A stretch of 64,000 bases of DNA from Parapedobacter tibetensis. GTDB lineage: Bacteria; Bacteroidota; Bacteroidia; Sphingobacteriales; Sphingobacteriaceae. The position numbers and the translations under genes were made by a program. The notes beneath the pieces were generated by a model that saw only the letters and a program-made list of their open reading frames with translations, was not told the origin of the DNA and did no database searches. This document shows, piece after piece, positions 7,755-17,112 of this stretch. The first letter of the stretch is position 1. Each line of letters opens with the position of its first letter. The stretch lies in assembly GCF_024643205.1 (NCBI RefSeq), contig NZ_JAMKQJ010000003.1:310001-374000 (forward strand), in the 5' to 3' direction.

Positions 7755-7940
7755 TGCGCATAAAGAAAGAATGGTTCATTTGTTTTCATCATGGGGTGGT
7801 TAGTTAGCTTAGCCATAGCAAAATACGAAGAAGGGCGATAATAAGGCCCAAACTAACAAAGGCTATTTGCATGCTTATCGGCAATGGCGCTGCCAACATC
7901 CGGATGAAAGCACCACGGATTGATATAAAACCCAAGAATT

Positions 7941-8303
7941 ATGGTTTTTAAAAAAGTAATTGGTTTTTTAATGGTGGCGGTGATGCTGAGTACTACCCTT
8001 ATAACGGTAGCCAAGCATCGCGTCAGGAGCGCAGCGGCAGGTCTGCTGCAATCGCAGGAATGGGTTTATGACGATAGTGCTTCAGATCCCACCGATCCGG
8101 AGAACTACACGGCCAATACCAATCCGCAAAGTTTGGAGGATTTATGCCAGCAAGATGAAAATATCTGCGGCATCATCGCTCCTACCGATCCGAACAGTTC
8201 GCCAAGCGACCCCAAGCCGCTTATCGATGCTGGATTGCAGGATCGCATCGAACAGGAAAACACGGAAAACGGAGACGTTTTCCTGTTGCCCATGGTCGAT
8301 TAA
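7941..8303 (+). CDS. Exported hypothetical protein (DUF6520-like layout)
   Basis: 120 residues. A hydrophobic N-terminal segment (VIGFLMVAVMLSTTLITVA, about 6-24) acts as signal peptide or anchor; a short, acidic, Pro/Asp/Asn-rich mature part contains two Cys (LEDLCQQDENICGI). The layout resembles small DUF6520-type proteins often found beside MauE and TonB-receptor genes in this group; the assignment is by resemblance only. It is followed directly by a strong bidirectional-looking terminator. Confidence 0.65.
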   Translation: MVFKKVIGFLMVAVMLSTTLITVAKHRVRSAAAGLLQSQEWVYDDSASDPTDPENYTANTNPQSLEDLCQQDENICGIIAPTDPNSSPSDPKPLIDAGLQDRIEQENTENGDVFLLPMVD

Positions 8304-8307
8304 AAGT

Positions 8308-8343
8308 AAAGGGAGGCGCCATCCATCTGGCGCCTCCCTTTTT
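8308..8343. terminator. Terminator between converging genes
   Basis: A perfect 13-bp stem, AAAGGGAGGCGCC / GGCGCCTCCCTTT, with an 8-base loop and T-run on the plus side. It ends the exported-protein gene and probably also the SusD operon coming from the other strand. Confidence 0.9.
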
Positions 8344-8354
8344 AATCCTTTGAT

Positions 8355-9728
8355 TTATCTACTGTTTTGCTCCATTCCGGTATGCGCAATCACGCTTTGC
8401 GGAATCAACAATGTATAACGCGGATCGTTGGGTTGCAGTTCATACATTTCGCCATCTATTGCCCTTTTGAGTTTATTTACAAAGCGGGTTTCTTTATTCA
8501 GGCGCCTGAGGTCACCCCAACGGATGCCGCCCCGAAAGGCCAACTCCTTATGCCGCTCAGTTACCACCAGTGCCAATACCTCGTCGGGGTCTTCGGCGGT
8601 GTACGGACTGAACAGGTCGGCTTCCCATCTTGATGCCAATAACGTATTCAGTGTTTCCAACGCAGAAAAGGCATCACCCAGCCGGGCAAGGCATTCGGCC
8701 TTGGTAAGGTATACCTCATCTGTAGCCAAGCCGCAAAACGGAGTCGTTGCCGTCGTGCTGGTGCCATAGTCTCCAGTAAAGCGATAAGAGCCATCAGCAT
8801 TTTGCTTAAAATAGATTTTCCGCCGTAGATCGCCTTCCGCATAGCTGGCATGGAGTTCCGGATTGACTTTCGCCCGGGTATTGGCGAATCCTCCACCACC
8901 ATTGGGTAGCTGCATATGCACCAATACTTCACTATTGAGCACCAGAATGGGCTTGTTGGCCGTGACGCTCAATTCGTTGAAATCCATGAGCGCCTCATTC
9001 AGGGCCAATGACGCTTCAGCTTGTTGTAGGCTGCTTTCATAATCGCCCATAATCAGGTACACCCTCGCCAATGCAGCATGCGCCGCAGCTTTTCCTGGCC
9101 GGGTGGCCACGGGCGTTGTGGCAGGCAACAGGGCCGCCGCGCTTTCCAGATCTTCAACGATCTGCTGGTACGTCTCCGTCAGTGATGTACGCACCGTCGG
9201 GGCTTCAATATTCGCGGTAAGCCGCACCGGTATGCCAAGTAGGCTACCTACGGTTGCAGGGTCGTACGGTGGGGCGAAGAGCTGCGCCAATTGGAAGAAG
9301 AGCCATCCGCGGAAGAACAACGCCGTACCTTTTATGTGATTCCGGTCTGACTCATTGAGGCTTCCCCGAGCAGCGTCATCCACCTCTCCCAATACCACAT
9401 TGACATCAAAAACCTTGGAATATGCACTTCGCCAATCTTGCTCTGCCACCGCTTCGGGGTGCCACATGTACAGGTTTCGGGCATCCTCGTTGCGTGCGTT
9501 GAAATCCGCATCGCTGAGGTAATAATAATCGCTTCCCACATCACCGGAAAAAAGATAATTCATGTTTCTCCCTGTCTCCCCGTCTAAGATGGCCCGGAGG
9601 TCTTTCAATGTGTTGGGGATGGCTAATGAGCGGTCGGGCTTTACATCGAGGTAATCTGCACAGCCCGCCAATAGCACAATACCTATCATGATGCCCATTG
9701 CTGGCAACGTATTCAATCTTTTATTCAT
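8355..9728 (-). CDS. RagB/SusD-family nutrient-uptake lipoprotein
   Basis: 457 residues. The signal peptide ends in a lipobox (VLLAGC, Cys about 23), so the mature protein is a lipoprotein exported to the outer-membrane surface. TPR-like helices follow (GTALFFRGWLFFQLAQLF; AAAHAALARVYLIMGDYESS), and the C-terminal family signature is present (ERHKELAFRGGIRWGDLRRL). It caps the SusC pore and binds substrate. It is four bases downstream of the SusC gene, so both are one operon. Confidence 0.95.
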   Translation of the reverse strand: MNKRLNTLPAMGIMIGIVLLAGCADYLDVKPDRSLAIPNTLKDLRAILDGETGRNMNYLFSGDVGSDYYYLSDADFNARNEDARNLYMWHPEAVAEQDWRSAYSKVFDVNVVLGEVDDAARGSLNESDRNHIKGTALFFRGWLFFQLAQLFAPPYDPATVGSLLGIPVRLTANIEAPTVRTSLTETYQQIVEDLESAAALLPATTPVATRPGKAAAHAALARVYLIMGDYESSLQQAEASLALNEALMDFNELSVTANKPILVLNSEVLVHMQLPNGGGGFANTRAKVNPELHASYAEGDLRRKIYFKQNADGSYRFTGDYGTSTTATTPFCGLATDEVYLTKAECLARLGDAFSALETLNTLLASRWEADLFSPYTAEDPDEVLALVVTERHKELAFRGGIRWGDLRRLNKETRFVNKLKRAIDGEMYELQPNDPRYTLLIPQSVIAHTGMEQNSR

Positions 9729-9732
9729 GGCA

Positions 9733-12700
9733 CTAAAAATTCAAATTAAAACCTATTGAAACACTAAATGGTTCGGGCATTCTCCGGAAATCAGGGTCAG
9801 TAGCCGACTCGCCCGCCCGCCATAAGATGGGCAGATTCCGTGCGTAGAGTGTGACTGTGGCTGAATGCGCAGGAAGCGCCCGAAAAGAGGCTTTATCCAC
9901 TCGATAACTCAGGTTGATGTCCTGCAGCCGGATGTGGTCCCCCTTTTCCACGGTTGCTTCCGAATCACGGTATATCTGATCCCTGCGGCTGTCTGTAGGG
10001 TATATCATGGAAGGCACGGAAGTATTGACCTCGTCTCCCGGCTGCTGCCATCGCAGATAGTAGTCGGCATGGGCTACTACCCCATTGTTGAGCAGGCTCA
10101 CATAATCTACCGTGGGTCTACGGAAGTAGTATCCCGTACGATAGGTAATATTGGCCGAGAGCACCAAGCCTCGGTATGTCCACGTATTCCGCAAGGAGCC
10201 GAATGCCCTCGGCATTGCCGAGCCGTGGAACACCAAATCGCCCATTGTCGCGTTGTTGATGATATGTGCGTAATCGGATGACAGTTCTCCGTTTACATAT
10301 GCGCGCGGATTGCCATTTTCAGGGTCAAGGCCACCCCAACGGTAACTGACAACATTATAGGCATCGTACCCTTCTATGGGAAGTAGGCTCGCCCCGTTGC
10401 CTACGTAGGTGCTGGCCCGGCTTCGTTCCACCAAGTATTTTTTGATATCCGTGCGGTTCAGGGAGAGGAAAAAATCCGAGTTCCACCCGAAGGCGCCCTG
10501 CATGTTACGACTGCTCAGGCTGATATCCCACCCCGTGGTTTTTATTTCTGCCGCGTTACGCGTCAGGTTGTCAAATCCGGTGGTCAGGTCAGCCGGCACC
10601 TGCGAGATCAGGTCTGTGGCATATTTGCTAAAGTATTCGATGCTACCGGTGATCCCGTTGCCCTGCAATCCAAAATCGAGGCCCAGATTGGTTGTCGCCA
10701 CATTCTCCCAACGCAGATCCGCATTGGGCGGATTCACGATAAACGCGTATTGATTTCTTCCCAAGGGCGAAAGTCCGCGGTAGTCGATGGTGGTCACGGC
10801 GGCGATGGTATTATTCACGTTGCCGCTGTGGCCATAGGTAGCACGCATCGACAGCTCGGGCAGCCATTGCCACCCGTAGAAAGGTGCATCAGATAACTTC
10901 CACTTATATCCGGCAGACCACAGCGGCTTCCATTTGTCGTTTGTGGCCACGCCGAAGAGGTTGGAGGCATCCCTCCGCGCACTTCCCGTAAATACGTGGT
11001 TTGACTTTAGGGTGTAAGACGCATTGGCAAAAACGGAGACAAACCGATTCATCAAACCCGAGAATGTAGGCGCCTGCCCCAACGGGCTATCGAAGCCCAT
11101 GCCCCCATAAATGGGATACCGGCTAACCAAGTCGATGGGTTGCGCCAGCATCAGCTCATCGTCATACCCATAGGACGTGGAGGCGTAAGACAGGTTTTCC
11201 GCTTGCCGCACCTCCGCCCCCATCAGCGCGATTAAGCGATGGCTGTTTGCCCAGTCCTTGGAAAAATTCAGTTGGCCGCGTACATTGTGACTTCGGCGAT
11301 TGCCTTCCGTCAATTGGAGTATACCACCCAAGGGAAATGGATGGTATGCATCGTCTCCCGAAATCTGGGTGAATCGATTGATCTGATTGCGTGTGTAGAA
11401 TGTCTCTTCGCTGCGGTAGTTTCTATCGACGGTTTGCTGGTGCTGGTATTGGTACCGCACTTCGGCGTTTAGTGAGGGGATGATCTGGTATTTTGCTGAT
11501 AGGTTCATCAATACATCACTTACCCGTATCGTATGGTCGGCCAAGTCGATTTCCGCCAACGGCCGGTAGTGCCAATCGAGCAATTTGCCCTGACCCACCG
11601 TATCCACAAACCCCAACCGGTAATACTGCTCGATGATGGCCGGGCGCCCATCGTCATCCATTAAGCGGGCATACGGATATATGGTTCCGCTCGTTCCCGT
11701 CCGTAGGTCGCCCAATCCATTATTTTCCCTTAGGCTATTGGCATACACCATACCAGCCTGTATTTCGAGGTTCTTTACCGGTTTGAAGGTGCTTTGTGTC
11801 CGCAGGGTAATCCGTTGGTAGCCATCGCCTACCTGCTGTGCGATGGACTTATCCAGCCCACCGGAGATAAGGTAGCTCAATCGGTCGCTACCGCCATTCA
11901 TGTTCAGCGCATACTGCTGCGCCACGGGCCGCTGATATATGTACTCCATCAGATCCCTGCGGATGTCCCGTGTGCGGAGTTCGGCCAGCATGCTTTCTGC
12001 CTGTCCTCCGGTGATGAGACCCTGCCGCTGACGCTCCATGATTTCCACGGCGGGCGTAATTACCGGCCACGTCACCGTGTTGCCTAGATCATTGTCAAAG
12101 GCCCCTTGGTCAAACAGGAAGCGTTCGATATCGATGAAATCTGCAGGAGCCATTTGAGGCAGGTAATAAAGGTCTGGACGATCCTGAATAGACACATTGG
12201 CGCTTGCAGCAATCGCAAACGGTTTATTCAGCATGCCTTTTTTGGTGGTGATGACTACCACACCATTTCCAGCACGCGCACCCCAAATAGAAGCCGCCGC
12301 AGCATCTTTGAGGAAAGTGATGCTTTCCACGTCGTTCGGGTTGATATTCAGGATATCGCCTTCATAAGGGAAATCGTCTACTATGATCAGCGGCTGGGCG
12401 ATGGTCGGTGAAATGGTGCTCAGCCCCCGGATGCTAAACGCCATGTTATTGCCTGCACGCTTATCGAAGAGCGTGCCCGGTACCAGCCCATCCAGCCTGC
12501 TGATTACATCCTGGCTGATCTGCCGGTTGAACAGCTCGTTGGATACCACTTCAAATGAGCCGGTGAGCCGTTCCCTTGGCAGGGTCTGGTATCCGGTAGA
12601 TACCTGTACCTCCTCGATGGTATTTGCCTTTGGTGCCATCGCAATGGATAGCGACTGCCTTGGCGGGAGCGCGATGGTGGTGTCTACCGCATGGTATCCA

Positions 12701-12924
12701 ATATGCGATATCAAGAGCGTCGCCTGCCCGCCGTCCTGTGAGATGATGGCAAAGCGGCCCTTTTCGTCGGTAACGGCGCCAACTTGGTCCTTGCTGAACT
12801 TGATGGACACACCTTGTATGGGTGCGCTTGAATTTTTATCCATTACGGTGCCGGTGATGCGATATTGGGCATATAGCGATGCCTGAGCGAGCAGCATCAG
12901 CACGATGAGTGTATGTTTCAGCAT
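9733..12924 (-). CDS. SusC/RagA-type TonB-linked outer-membrane receptor
   Basis: 1063 residues. Signal peptide (1-19), carboxypeptidase-regulatory-like domain (about 20-105: YRITGTVMDKNSSAPIQGVS), TonB plug (about 110-225, with SIRGLSTISPTIAQPLIIVD and SITFLKDAAAASIWGARAGN), then the beta barrel. It is a transporter of a solute captured by its SusD partner. It lies between a TlpA-like gene (3 bases upstream) and SusD. It has no N-terminal STN signalling domain, so it is not expected to signal through FecR. Confidence 0.95.
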   Translation of the reverse strand: MLKHTLIVLMLLAQASLYAQYRITGTVMDKNSSAPIQGVSIKFSKDQVGAVTDEKGRFAIISQDGGQATLLISHIGYHAVDTTIALPPRQSLSIAMAPKANTIEEVQVSTGYQTLPRERLTGSFEVVSNELFNRQISQDVISRLDGLVPGTLFDKRAGNNMAFSIRGLSTISPTIAQPLIIVDDFPYEGDILNINPNDVESITFLKDAAAASIWGARAGNGVVVITTKKGMLNKPFAIAASANVSIQDRPDLYYLPQMAPADFIDIERFLFDQGAFDNDLGNTVTWPVITPAVEIMERQRQGLITGGQAESMLAELRTRDIRRDLMEYIYQRPVAQQYALNMNGGSDRLSYLISGGLDKSIAQQVGDGYQRITLRTQSTFKPVKNLEIQAGMVYANSLRENNGLGDLRTGTSGTIYPYARLMDDDGRPAIIEQYYRLGFVDTVGQGKLLDWHYRPLAEIDLADHTIRVSDVLMNLSAKYQIIPSLNAEVRYQYQHQQTVDRNYRSEETFYTRNQINRFTQISGDDAYHPFPLGGILQLTEGNRRSHNVRGQLNFSKDWANSHRLIALMGAEVRQAENLSYASTSYGYDDELMLAQPIDLVSRYPIYGGMGFDSPLGQAPTFSGLMNRFVSVFANASYTLKSNHVFTGSARRDASNLFGVATNDKWKPLWSAGYKWKLSDAPFYGWQWLPELSMRATYGHSGNVNNTIAAVTTIDYRGLSPLGRNQYAFIVNPPNADLRWENVATTNLGLDFGLQGNGITGSIEYFSKYATDLISQVPADLTTGFDNLTRNAAEIKTTGWDISLSSRNMQGAFGWNSDFFLSLNRTDIKKYLVERSRASTYVGNGASLLPIEGYDAYNVVSYRWGGLDPENGNPRAYVNGELSSDYAHIINNATMGDLVFHGSAMPRAFGSLRNTWTYRGLVLSANITYRTGYYFRRPTVDYVSLLNNGVVAHADYYLRWQQPGDEVNTSVPSMIYPTDSRRDQIYRDSEATVEKGDHIRLQDINLSYRVDKASFRALPAHSATVTLYARNLPILWRAGESATDPDFRRMPEPFSVSIGFNLNF

Positions 12925-12927
12925 GAT

Positions 12928-14490
12928 TTATTGGGTTTGGGTTGAAGAATATGTATATCCGATATCCGAAAGAGTCGGCGACTGCCCCTCATGCGGAAAT
13001 CCGGTCTCCGTAAGCACGAACATGTCCATTTCGCGGTCTACCCACTGTAGTGCGAGCCCTTTGGCTTGCAGCATGGTATTGATGGCATCTAACGTAGCTC
13101 CATGGGGTGTAGGAAAATCGAGGTTGAATCGGCCGTCGTATCCGGTTTCGTTCAGGATGACCGGAAGCGGCTCGGCCGTGATCCGATTGAGCAGCCCTAC
13201 CATGTCCGCAAACTTGCCGTTCCGTATATACGTATCCACGCCATTCGGCAACGCCCCCATTTGGCTTATTTTATCAAAAAAGCGGCTATCCATCTTGCCT
13301 TCCACCACGATTTGCCGCTCGCCTGTTTCGCGGGCGGCAAATTCGGTCGAGCCATTGGTTTTTACCAAGGCGAGGCATCTCACCGTCCTCGGCGCAATGC
13401 GGCCATTTAGGCCGAGGTAGGCGTCCAAGTCTATACGCATTTTGGCCAATTGGTCTTTTTTGGCCATACCGATTGGCATCACACACTCGTACGTATAGAA
13501 ATTCGACCGCCGTTGGTCAATATCCCAGTAGTGCTTCGCTACAAATACATACCGATGGGGCAAAGCGGCCTCTAGGATTCGGCGCTTGGGATCAAGCGGC
13601 AGTGGCGAGCCGAGTGCCGTGGTATATAGCTTCGCAACGGAGGTGTTCGTCACCGTGTAGTGCATGAGCCGTTGTGCGGAATCAACGGAGCGTTTCATCG
13701 TGTGGGTTATCCCATCGATAAAGCCACTGACGGCACTGTAGTAGACATTGCCATTTATCCTTGTGTCGCTATACGCACTGGCTACATCCATCAGCGGGCG
13801 GCTTAGTCCCTCACGCTTCAATGGTATATACACATCTTGGCTGCCGGCCGCCAGCTTGGCAATGAGTGAGTCGTTCAGGTATTCCGCTTGCGTGATGGTC
13901 CGTATCCTGCCATGCTGGTCTATCAACACGAGGTGAGGCAGCGTCTGCGTGGGGAAGGTGTGGCGAAGCGTTTGGTCTTGCACTATGGAGGATATGGAAA
14001 GCGTCTTTAGCCGTGCATTATTGTTGAGGAATCGGGCCACGTAATCGCGTTTTTCGGGCGTTACGGGGAGTACTGCCAATGCTCCGCCAGATTTATTTGC
14101 TAACCCGTGGAGGTAGGGCATATTAAATATGCAGGTGGTGCAATACGTTCCCCAAAAATCCAGTATAATCAGCTTACCTCGGTAATCATTAAGCGTAATC
14201 GTCTCTTTCTTTTCCGGTTGGTTTACCACCTGTAAGGGCAAGTGCCAGAGGTATTCGGGGATGGTATCCCCAATTTGCAGGGGTTTGATGCTATCATTCA
14301 AATCGCCCGCTAACGCAGGCCCCAAGGGATCGGGGCGCTGCGAGCGAGCTTCTGCACACATGATTGCTGTTGCGACTAATAGCAGCAGATTGCATGTTAT
14401 TAGCCTTATGGGAGTTCGCGTAAAGCGAAATGTTCTTATTGCGTTTAGCCAGAGAAATGCCGGCAGCCACTGGTTGAGAGCTGCCAACAT
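12928..14490 (-). CDS. TlpA-like thioredoxin-fold protein with DUF3738-like C-terminus
   Basis: 520 residues from the ATG at 14490-14488; a longer reading from 14757 passes through the promoter and is rejected. A membrane/signal segment lies at about 28-46. The thioredoxin domain has the pair C117-T-T-C120 (FWGTYCTTCIFNMPYL). The C-terminal about 100 residues (GRFNLDFPTPHGATLDAINT) resemble DUF3738/TIGR03435 proteins, which end in a similar STN-like fold. It is the first gene of the TlpA-SusC-SusD operon. A periplasmic disulfide reductase or carrier role is likely; the CxxC is unusual in lacking a Pro or Gly between the cysteines. Confidence 0.8.
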   Translation of the reverse strand: MLAALNQWLPAFLWLNAIRTFRFTRTPIRLITCNLLLLVATAIMCAEARSQRPDPLGPALAGDLNDSIKPLQIGDTIPEYLWHLPLQVVNQPEKKETITLNDYRGKLIILDFWGTYCTTCIFNMPYLHGLANKSGGALAVLPVTPEKRDYVARFLNNNARLKTLSISSIVQDQTLRHTFPTQTLPHLVLIDQHGRIRTITQAEYLNDSLIAKLAAGSQDVYIPLKREGLSRPLMDVASAYSDTRINGNVYYSAVSGFIDGITHTMKRSVDSAQRLMHYTVTNTSVAKLYTTALGSPLPLDPKRRILEAALPHRYVFVAKHYWDIDQRRSNFYTYECVMPIGMAKKDQLAKMRIDLDAYLGLNGRIAPRTVRCLALVKTNGSTEFAARETGERQIVVEGKMDSRFFDKISQMGALPNGVDTYIRNGKFADMVGLLNRITAEPLPVILNETGYDGRFNLDFPTPHGATLDAINTMLQAKGLALQWVDREMDMFVLTETGFPHEGQSPTLSDIGYTYSSTQTQ

Positions 14491-14505
14491 CTTGTTGTAT
14501 ACACA

Positions 14506-14513
14506 CAAATATA
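14506..14513 (-). promoter_or_regulatory. -7 box for the TlpA-SusC-SusD operon
   Basis: TATATTTG on the minus strand, 16 bases before the start codon at 14490. It is a full TAnnTTTG match. The nearest TTG is 24 bases further up, longer than usual. Its position excludes the longer upstream reading of the TlpA gene. Confidence 0.6.
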
Positions 14514-14835
14514 AAACGGATGATTGACATTTAAAAGCAAAAAAGTCAAAAAAACCAGATCGTTTGCGGTTCGTCTTTGTAATCCCCTCTGTTTTTACCG
14601 TGCTTTGGCAATTTTGGGATGGTATATTACCGGCACGGTTAAAAGTGGATACATAGGGATGTATTGGGCCCCAAGTAGGGGGCTTTCTATTGATTTTTGT
14701 TTGGTTTCTATGTTTGATTAGGGCATAGCCCTCCCCAAAGCGTAAAATTCGCTCCATTGGTAGTTGGTTACTAACGGTTTAAAAAACATTAATTTCATAA
14801 ACCGACCCCCGCGCCAACGGAAAAATCATCGAAAA

Positions 14836-14867
14836 TTTGCAAATTAACAGAGAAGCATCTACCTTTA
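14836..14867 (+). promoter_or_regulatory. Candidate promoter of a non-coding transcript
   Basis: TTTG (14836-14839), 20 bases, then TACCTTTA (14860-14867), one mismatch from TAnnTTTG. It points away from the TlpA operon into a region without a protein gene but with serial hairpins. Confidence 0.45.
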
Positions 14868-14874
14868 GGGTGTC

Positions 14875-15006
14875 AAGACCAATAAGTGATCATCTACTCC
14901 GAACCTAAGCAAACAACGAAGTTTCCTTTGGCGGGGTCGGTGCTACCGGGTAGCGGCCGATAGCTTTTTTGCTATTGGCAAGCATGGCTTAGCGCCCATG
15001 CTTTTT
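14875..15006 (+). ncRNA. Candidate small structured RNA
   Basis: Downstream of a near-consensus promoter come (a) a long hairpin at about 14937-14962 with arms GTCGG..GCTAC and GTAGC..CCGAT followed by T6, and (b) an 8-bp stem AAGCATGG / CCATGCTT at 14980-15003 followed by T-rich sequence. Both look like rho-independent terminators. An RNA of roughly 95 or 130 nt would result. A further small stem CCGAT-gttt-ATCGG lies at 15012-15025. No known RNA family was recognised. Confidence 0.35.
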
Positions 15007-15514
15007 GCTGCCCGATGTTTATCGGCTTGCCCTTATTCGGGGGCACATATGATATTTTTTGTAAGTGCCTTGAAAGTAACTATGCGCAGCCGTGAGGTTG
15101 AGCGCAATCGTGTAGTTCCGGCAACGGTGTTGCGGGGATAACGGATTTGGAAGTTTGGGATTTTCGTTTTCATAATTTTAGGTTTTGAAAACGAGTCGCG
15201 AGGGGAATTGGGCTCTAATTGATACGGAATTAGGCTCTACTCCCCACCCCAAGTGTCTAACGTTTGAACGTGGATCACGGCAAAGCCCAATATCCGCATC
15301 AAGCACAAAGATATACTTTATGCGAGATAAAGGGCATATTTTTACCGTCCCGAGTTCAAAAAAGCGTTAGACAGGGTCGAGACTCTTAAGCTTTCTATCG
15401 TATTACGATGACATTTTAGCTTTCATAATTGACGATTAATATTATAACTATCTGCAAATATAGTAATTGTGTTTTAATGTGTAGTATTAAAAATACAATA
15501 TAGTTTATAACTAA
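15007..15514. other. Gene-free region at the edge of the accessory island
   Basis: No supported gene. The last about 100 bases are very AT-rich. Composition and gene content change here from housekeeping-style transporter genes to defence-type genes, so an island boundary is plausible. No attachment-site repeat or integrase was recognised. Confidence 0.4.
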
Positions 15515-16018
15515 TTGATAATAAGATATAAAAAATTGAAACCTGAAAACAAGAAAGGCCGAGAATTACATAAGTTTCTTCTAAAAATCGATAAAAATTA
15601 TCAAAGCATCATTATTGCTGCTGGTCATTTGAATGAAGGCCAGGTCGCTGCAGTGATCAAGAAGGAGCGCTTGAAAATCTACGGGAAAGAGTTTTATTAT
15701 TCTATAGTAGACGTCGAAGGCGAAATAGATGATGCGTGCCATCAGATTTTTGGGGACATTGAATTACCAAACTTCATAAAGCCGATTGGGAAAAGCCCTA
15801 AAAAGACAAGATTAGCAAATTATCTTGAGCAGTTTGTCGTCGAACAAAGAGATATAGCTGTGAGGATAGATACTGCCCCAAATAGTTTCAGCCACTTTGT
15901 TAGCGGGGAAAGGGAGATTTTTGCTTACAAGGTCTATCTTATCGCAAAGGCACATAACAGGAAACCGAGTGAGGCATTTGAATTTTTGTACGGCCCTAAT
16001 GGGATTGGGAGGGTTTAA
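15515..16018 (+). CDS. Hypothetical protein with XRE-like HTH C-terminus
   Basis: 167 residues beginning with a TTG codon; the whole frame contains no ATG, so a non-ATG start is required (TTG at 15515 or 15536). The C-terminal about 65 residues (LEQFVVEQRDIAVRIDTAPN, then SGEREIFAYKVYLIAKAHNR) fit a Cro/CI-type helix-turn-helix. The N-terminal half is charged and of unknown fold. It is 25 bases upstream of the DUF1016 nuclease, so it may be its regulator. Confidence 0.6.
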   Translation: MIIRYKKLKPENKKGRELHKFLLKIDKNYQSIIIAAGHLNEGQVAAVIKKERLKIYGKEFYYSIVDVEGEIDDACHQIFGDIELPNFIKPIGKSPKKTRLANYLEQFVVEQRDIAVRIDTAPNSFSHFVSGEREIFAYKVYLIAKAHNRKPSEAFEFLYGPNGIGRV

Positions 16019-16043
16019 CGGAGCGTGTAGACTAATATAGCGT

Positions 16044-17087
16044 ATGGAAATCACAGTCGAATATAAAACCTGGATTGCCGAAGTCAAAACGAAAGTTCGA
16101 TCGTCGCAGATTAAAGCTGCGTTGGCTGTCAATTCAGAATTGATAGGTTTCTATTGGGAGTTAGGGCGGATGATTACTGAAATGCAAGCCCGGTTTCAGT
16201 GGGGAGATAAGGTTATAGACCGAGCGTCTAACGATTTGAAAGAAGAATTTCCAGATATGAATGGCTTGTCCCCGCGCAACCTAAAATACTGTAGGCAATT
16301 TTATCAATTTTATCATACGTCAATTGGGCAACAGGTTGTTGCCCAATTGTCCAACAACCTGTTGGATAAGACTCCATGGGGGCATAACATATTGATATTC
16401 AGCAAATCAAAAGATGTTGAGGAAGCTCGATTCTATTTACAACAGACGATAGAAAACAATTGGAGTAGGGATACGCTGGCATTGCAACTGAAGTCTAATT
16501 TGTACGAGCGAAATGGGAAGGCTATCACGAATTTCAAGTATACGCTACCCGAACCGGTATCCGATCTGGCCCAGCAGACCTTGAAAGATCCGTATGTGTT
16601 CGATTTCATTACGATGGCTAAGTCCTATAAAGAAAGAGACATCGAAAACCAGCTTATCCAACACATCACAAAGTTCTTGTTGGAACTTGGCAAAGGTTTC
16701 GCGTTCATAGGGCGGCAGTACCATTTGGTCGTCGGTGAGAATGACTACTACCTCGACCTGTTGTTTTATCATACTAGGCTTAAATGCTATACAGTGGTGG
16801 AAATTAAAAATACGGCCTTCATCCCCGAGTATGCGGGTAAGTTGAATTTTTATCTTTCGGCTGTGGATAGCCTAGTCAAGCTTCCGGACGACAATCCGAC
16901 CATCGGCATCTTACTGTGCCGTGACAAGAATAATATCGAAGCCGAATTTGCACTTCGCGATATCAATAAGCCGATGGGAGTGAGTGAGTTTCAACTCGCC
17001 GAAGTGCTCCCTGATAATTTGAAGTCTAGCTTACCTAGCGTTGAGGAACTGGAAGAACAGTTAAAAAAAATGGATGAAGAGGAATAA
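16044..17087 (+). CDS. PDDEXK nuclease domain protein (DUF1016, YhcG-type)
   Basis: 347 residues. The N-terminal helical DUF1016_N part (IKAALAVNSELIGFYWELGR; GLSPRNLKYCRQFYQFY) is followed by a C-terminal PD-(D/E)XK nuclease core with D in YYLDLLFYH and E-x-K in YTVVEIKN (about residues 240-265). The family is frequent in restriction and defence loci; the biochemical role is not settled. Between the halves is an unusual stretch QQVVAQLSNNLLDKTPWGHN encoded by nested palindromes; relatives usually run straight from VAQ into PWGHN. Fragments of two further family members lie at 17113 and 35959. Confidence 0.9.
   Translation: MEITVEYKTWIAEVKTKVRSSQIKAALAVNSELIGFYWELGRMITEMQARFQWGDKVIDRASNDLKEEFPDMNGLSPRNLKYCRQFYQFYHTSIGQQVVAQLSNNLLDKTPWGHNILIFSKSKDVEEARFYLQQTIENNWSRDTLALQLKSNLYERNGKAITNFKYTLPEPVSDLAQQTLKDPYVFDFITMAKSYKERDIENQLIQHITKFLLELGKGFAFIGRQYHLVVGENDYYLDLLFYHTRLKCYTVVEIKNTAFIPEYAGKLNFYLSAVDSLVKLPDDNPTIGILLCRDKNNIEAEFALRDINKPMGVSEFQLAEVLPDNLKSSLPSVEELEEQLKKMDEEE
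16321..16365. repeat. Nested palindromes inside the DUF1016 gene
   Basis: A 13-bp perfect stem (16321-16333 with 16337-16349, loop GGT) is followed by a 6-bp stem CCAACA-acc-TGTTGG (16351-16365). In addition, 16330-16341 pairs perfectly with 16352-16363, so alternative hairpins exclude each other. Confidence 0.85.
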
Positions 17088-17112
17088 CTAGTACATGACA
17101 GGAAAAAAACAG

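Noticed and set aside
12928..14757. Longer TlpA-like protein starting at 14757
   Set aside because: The extra 89 codons read through a full -7 promoter box at 14506-14513 and have no protein-like character.
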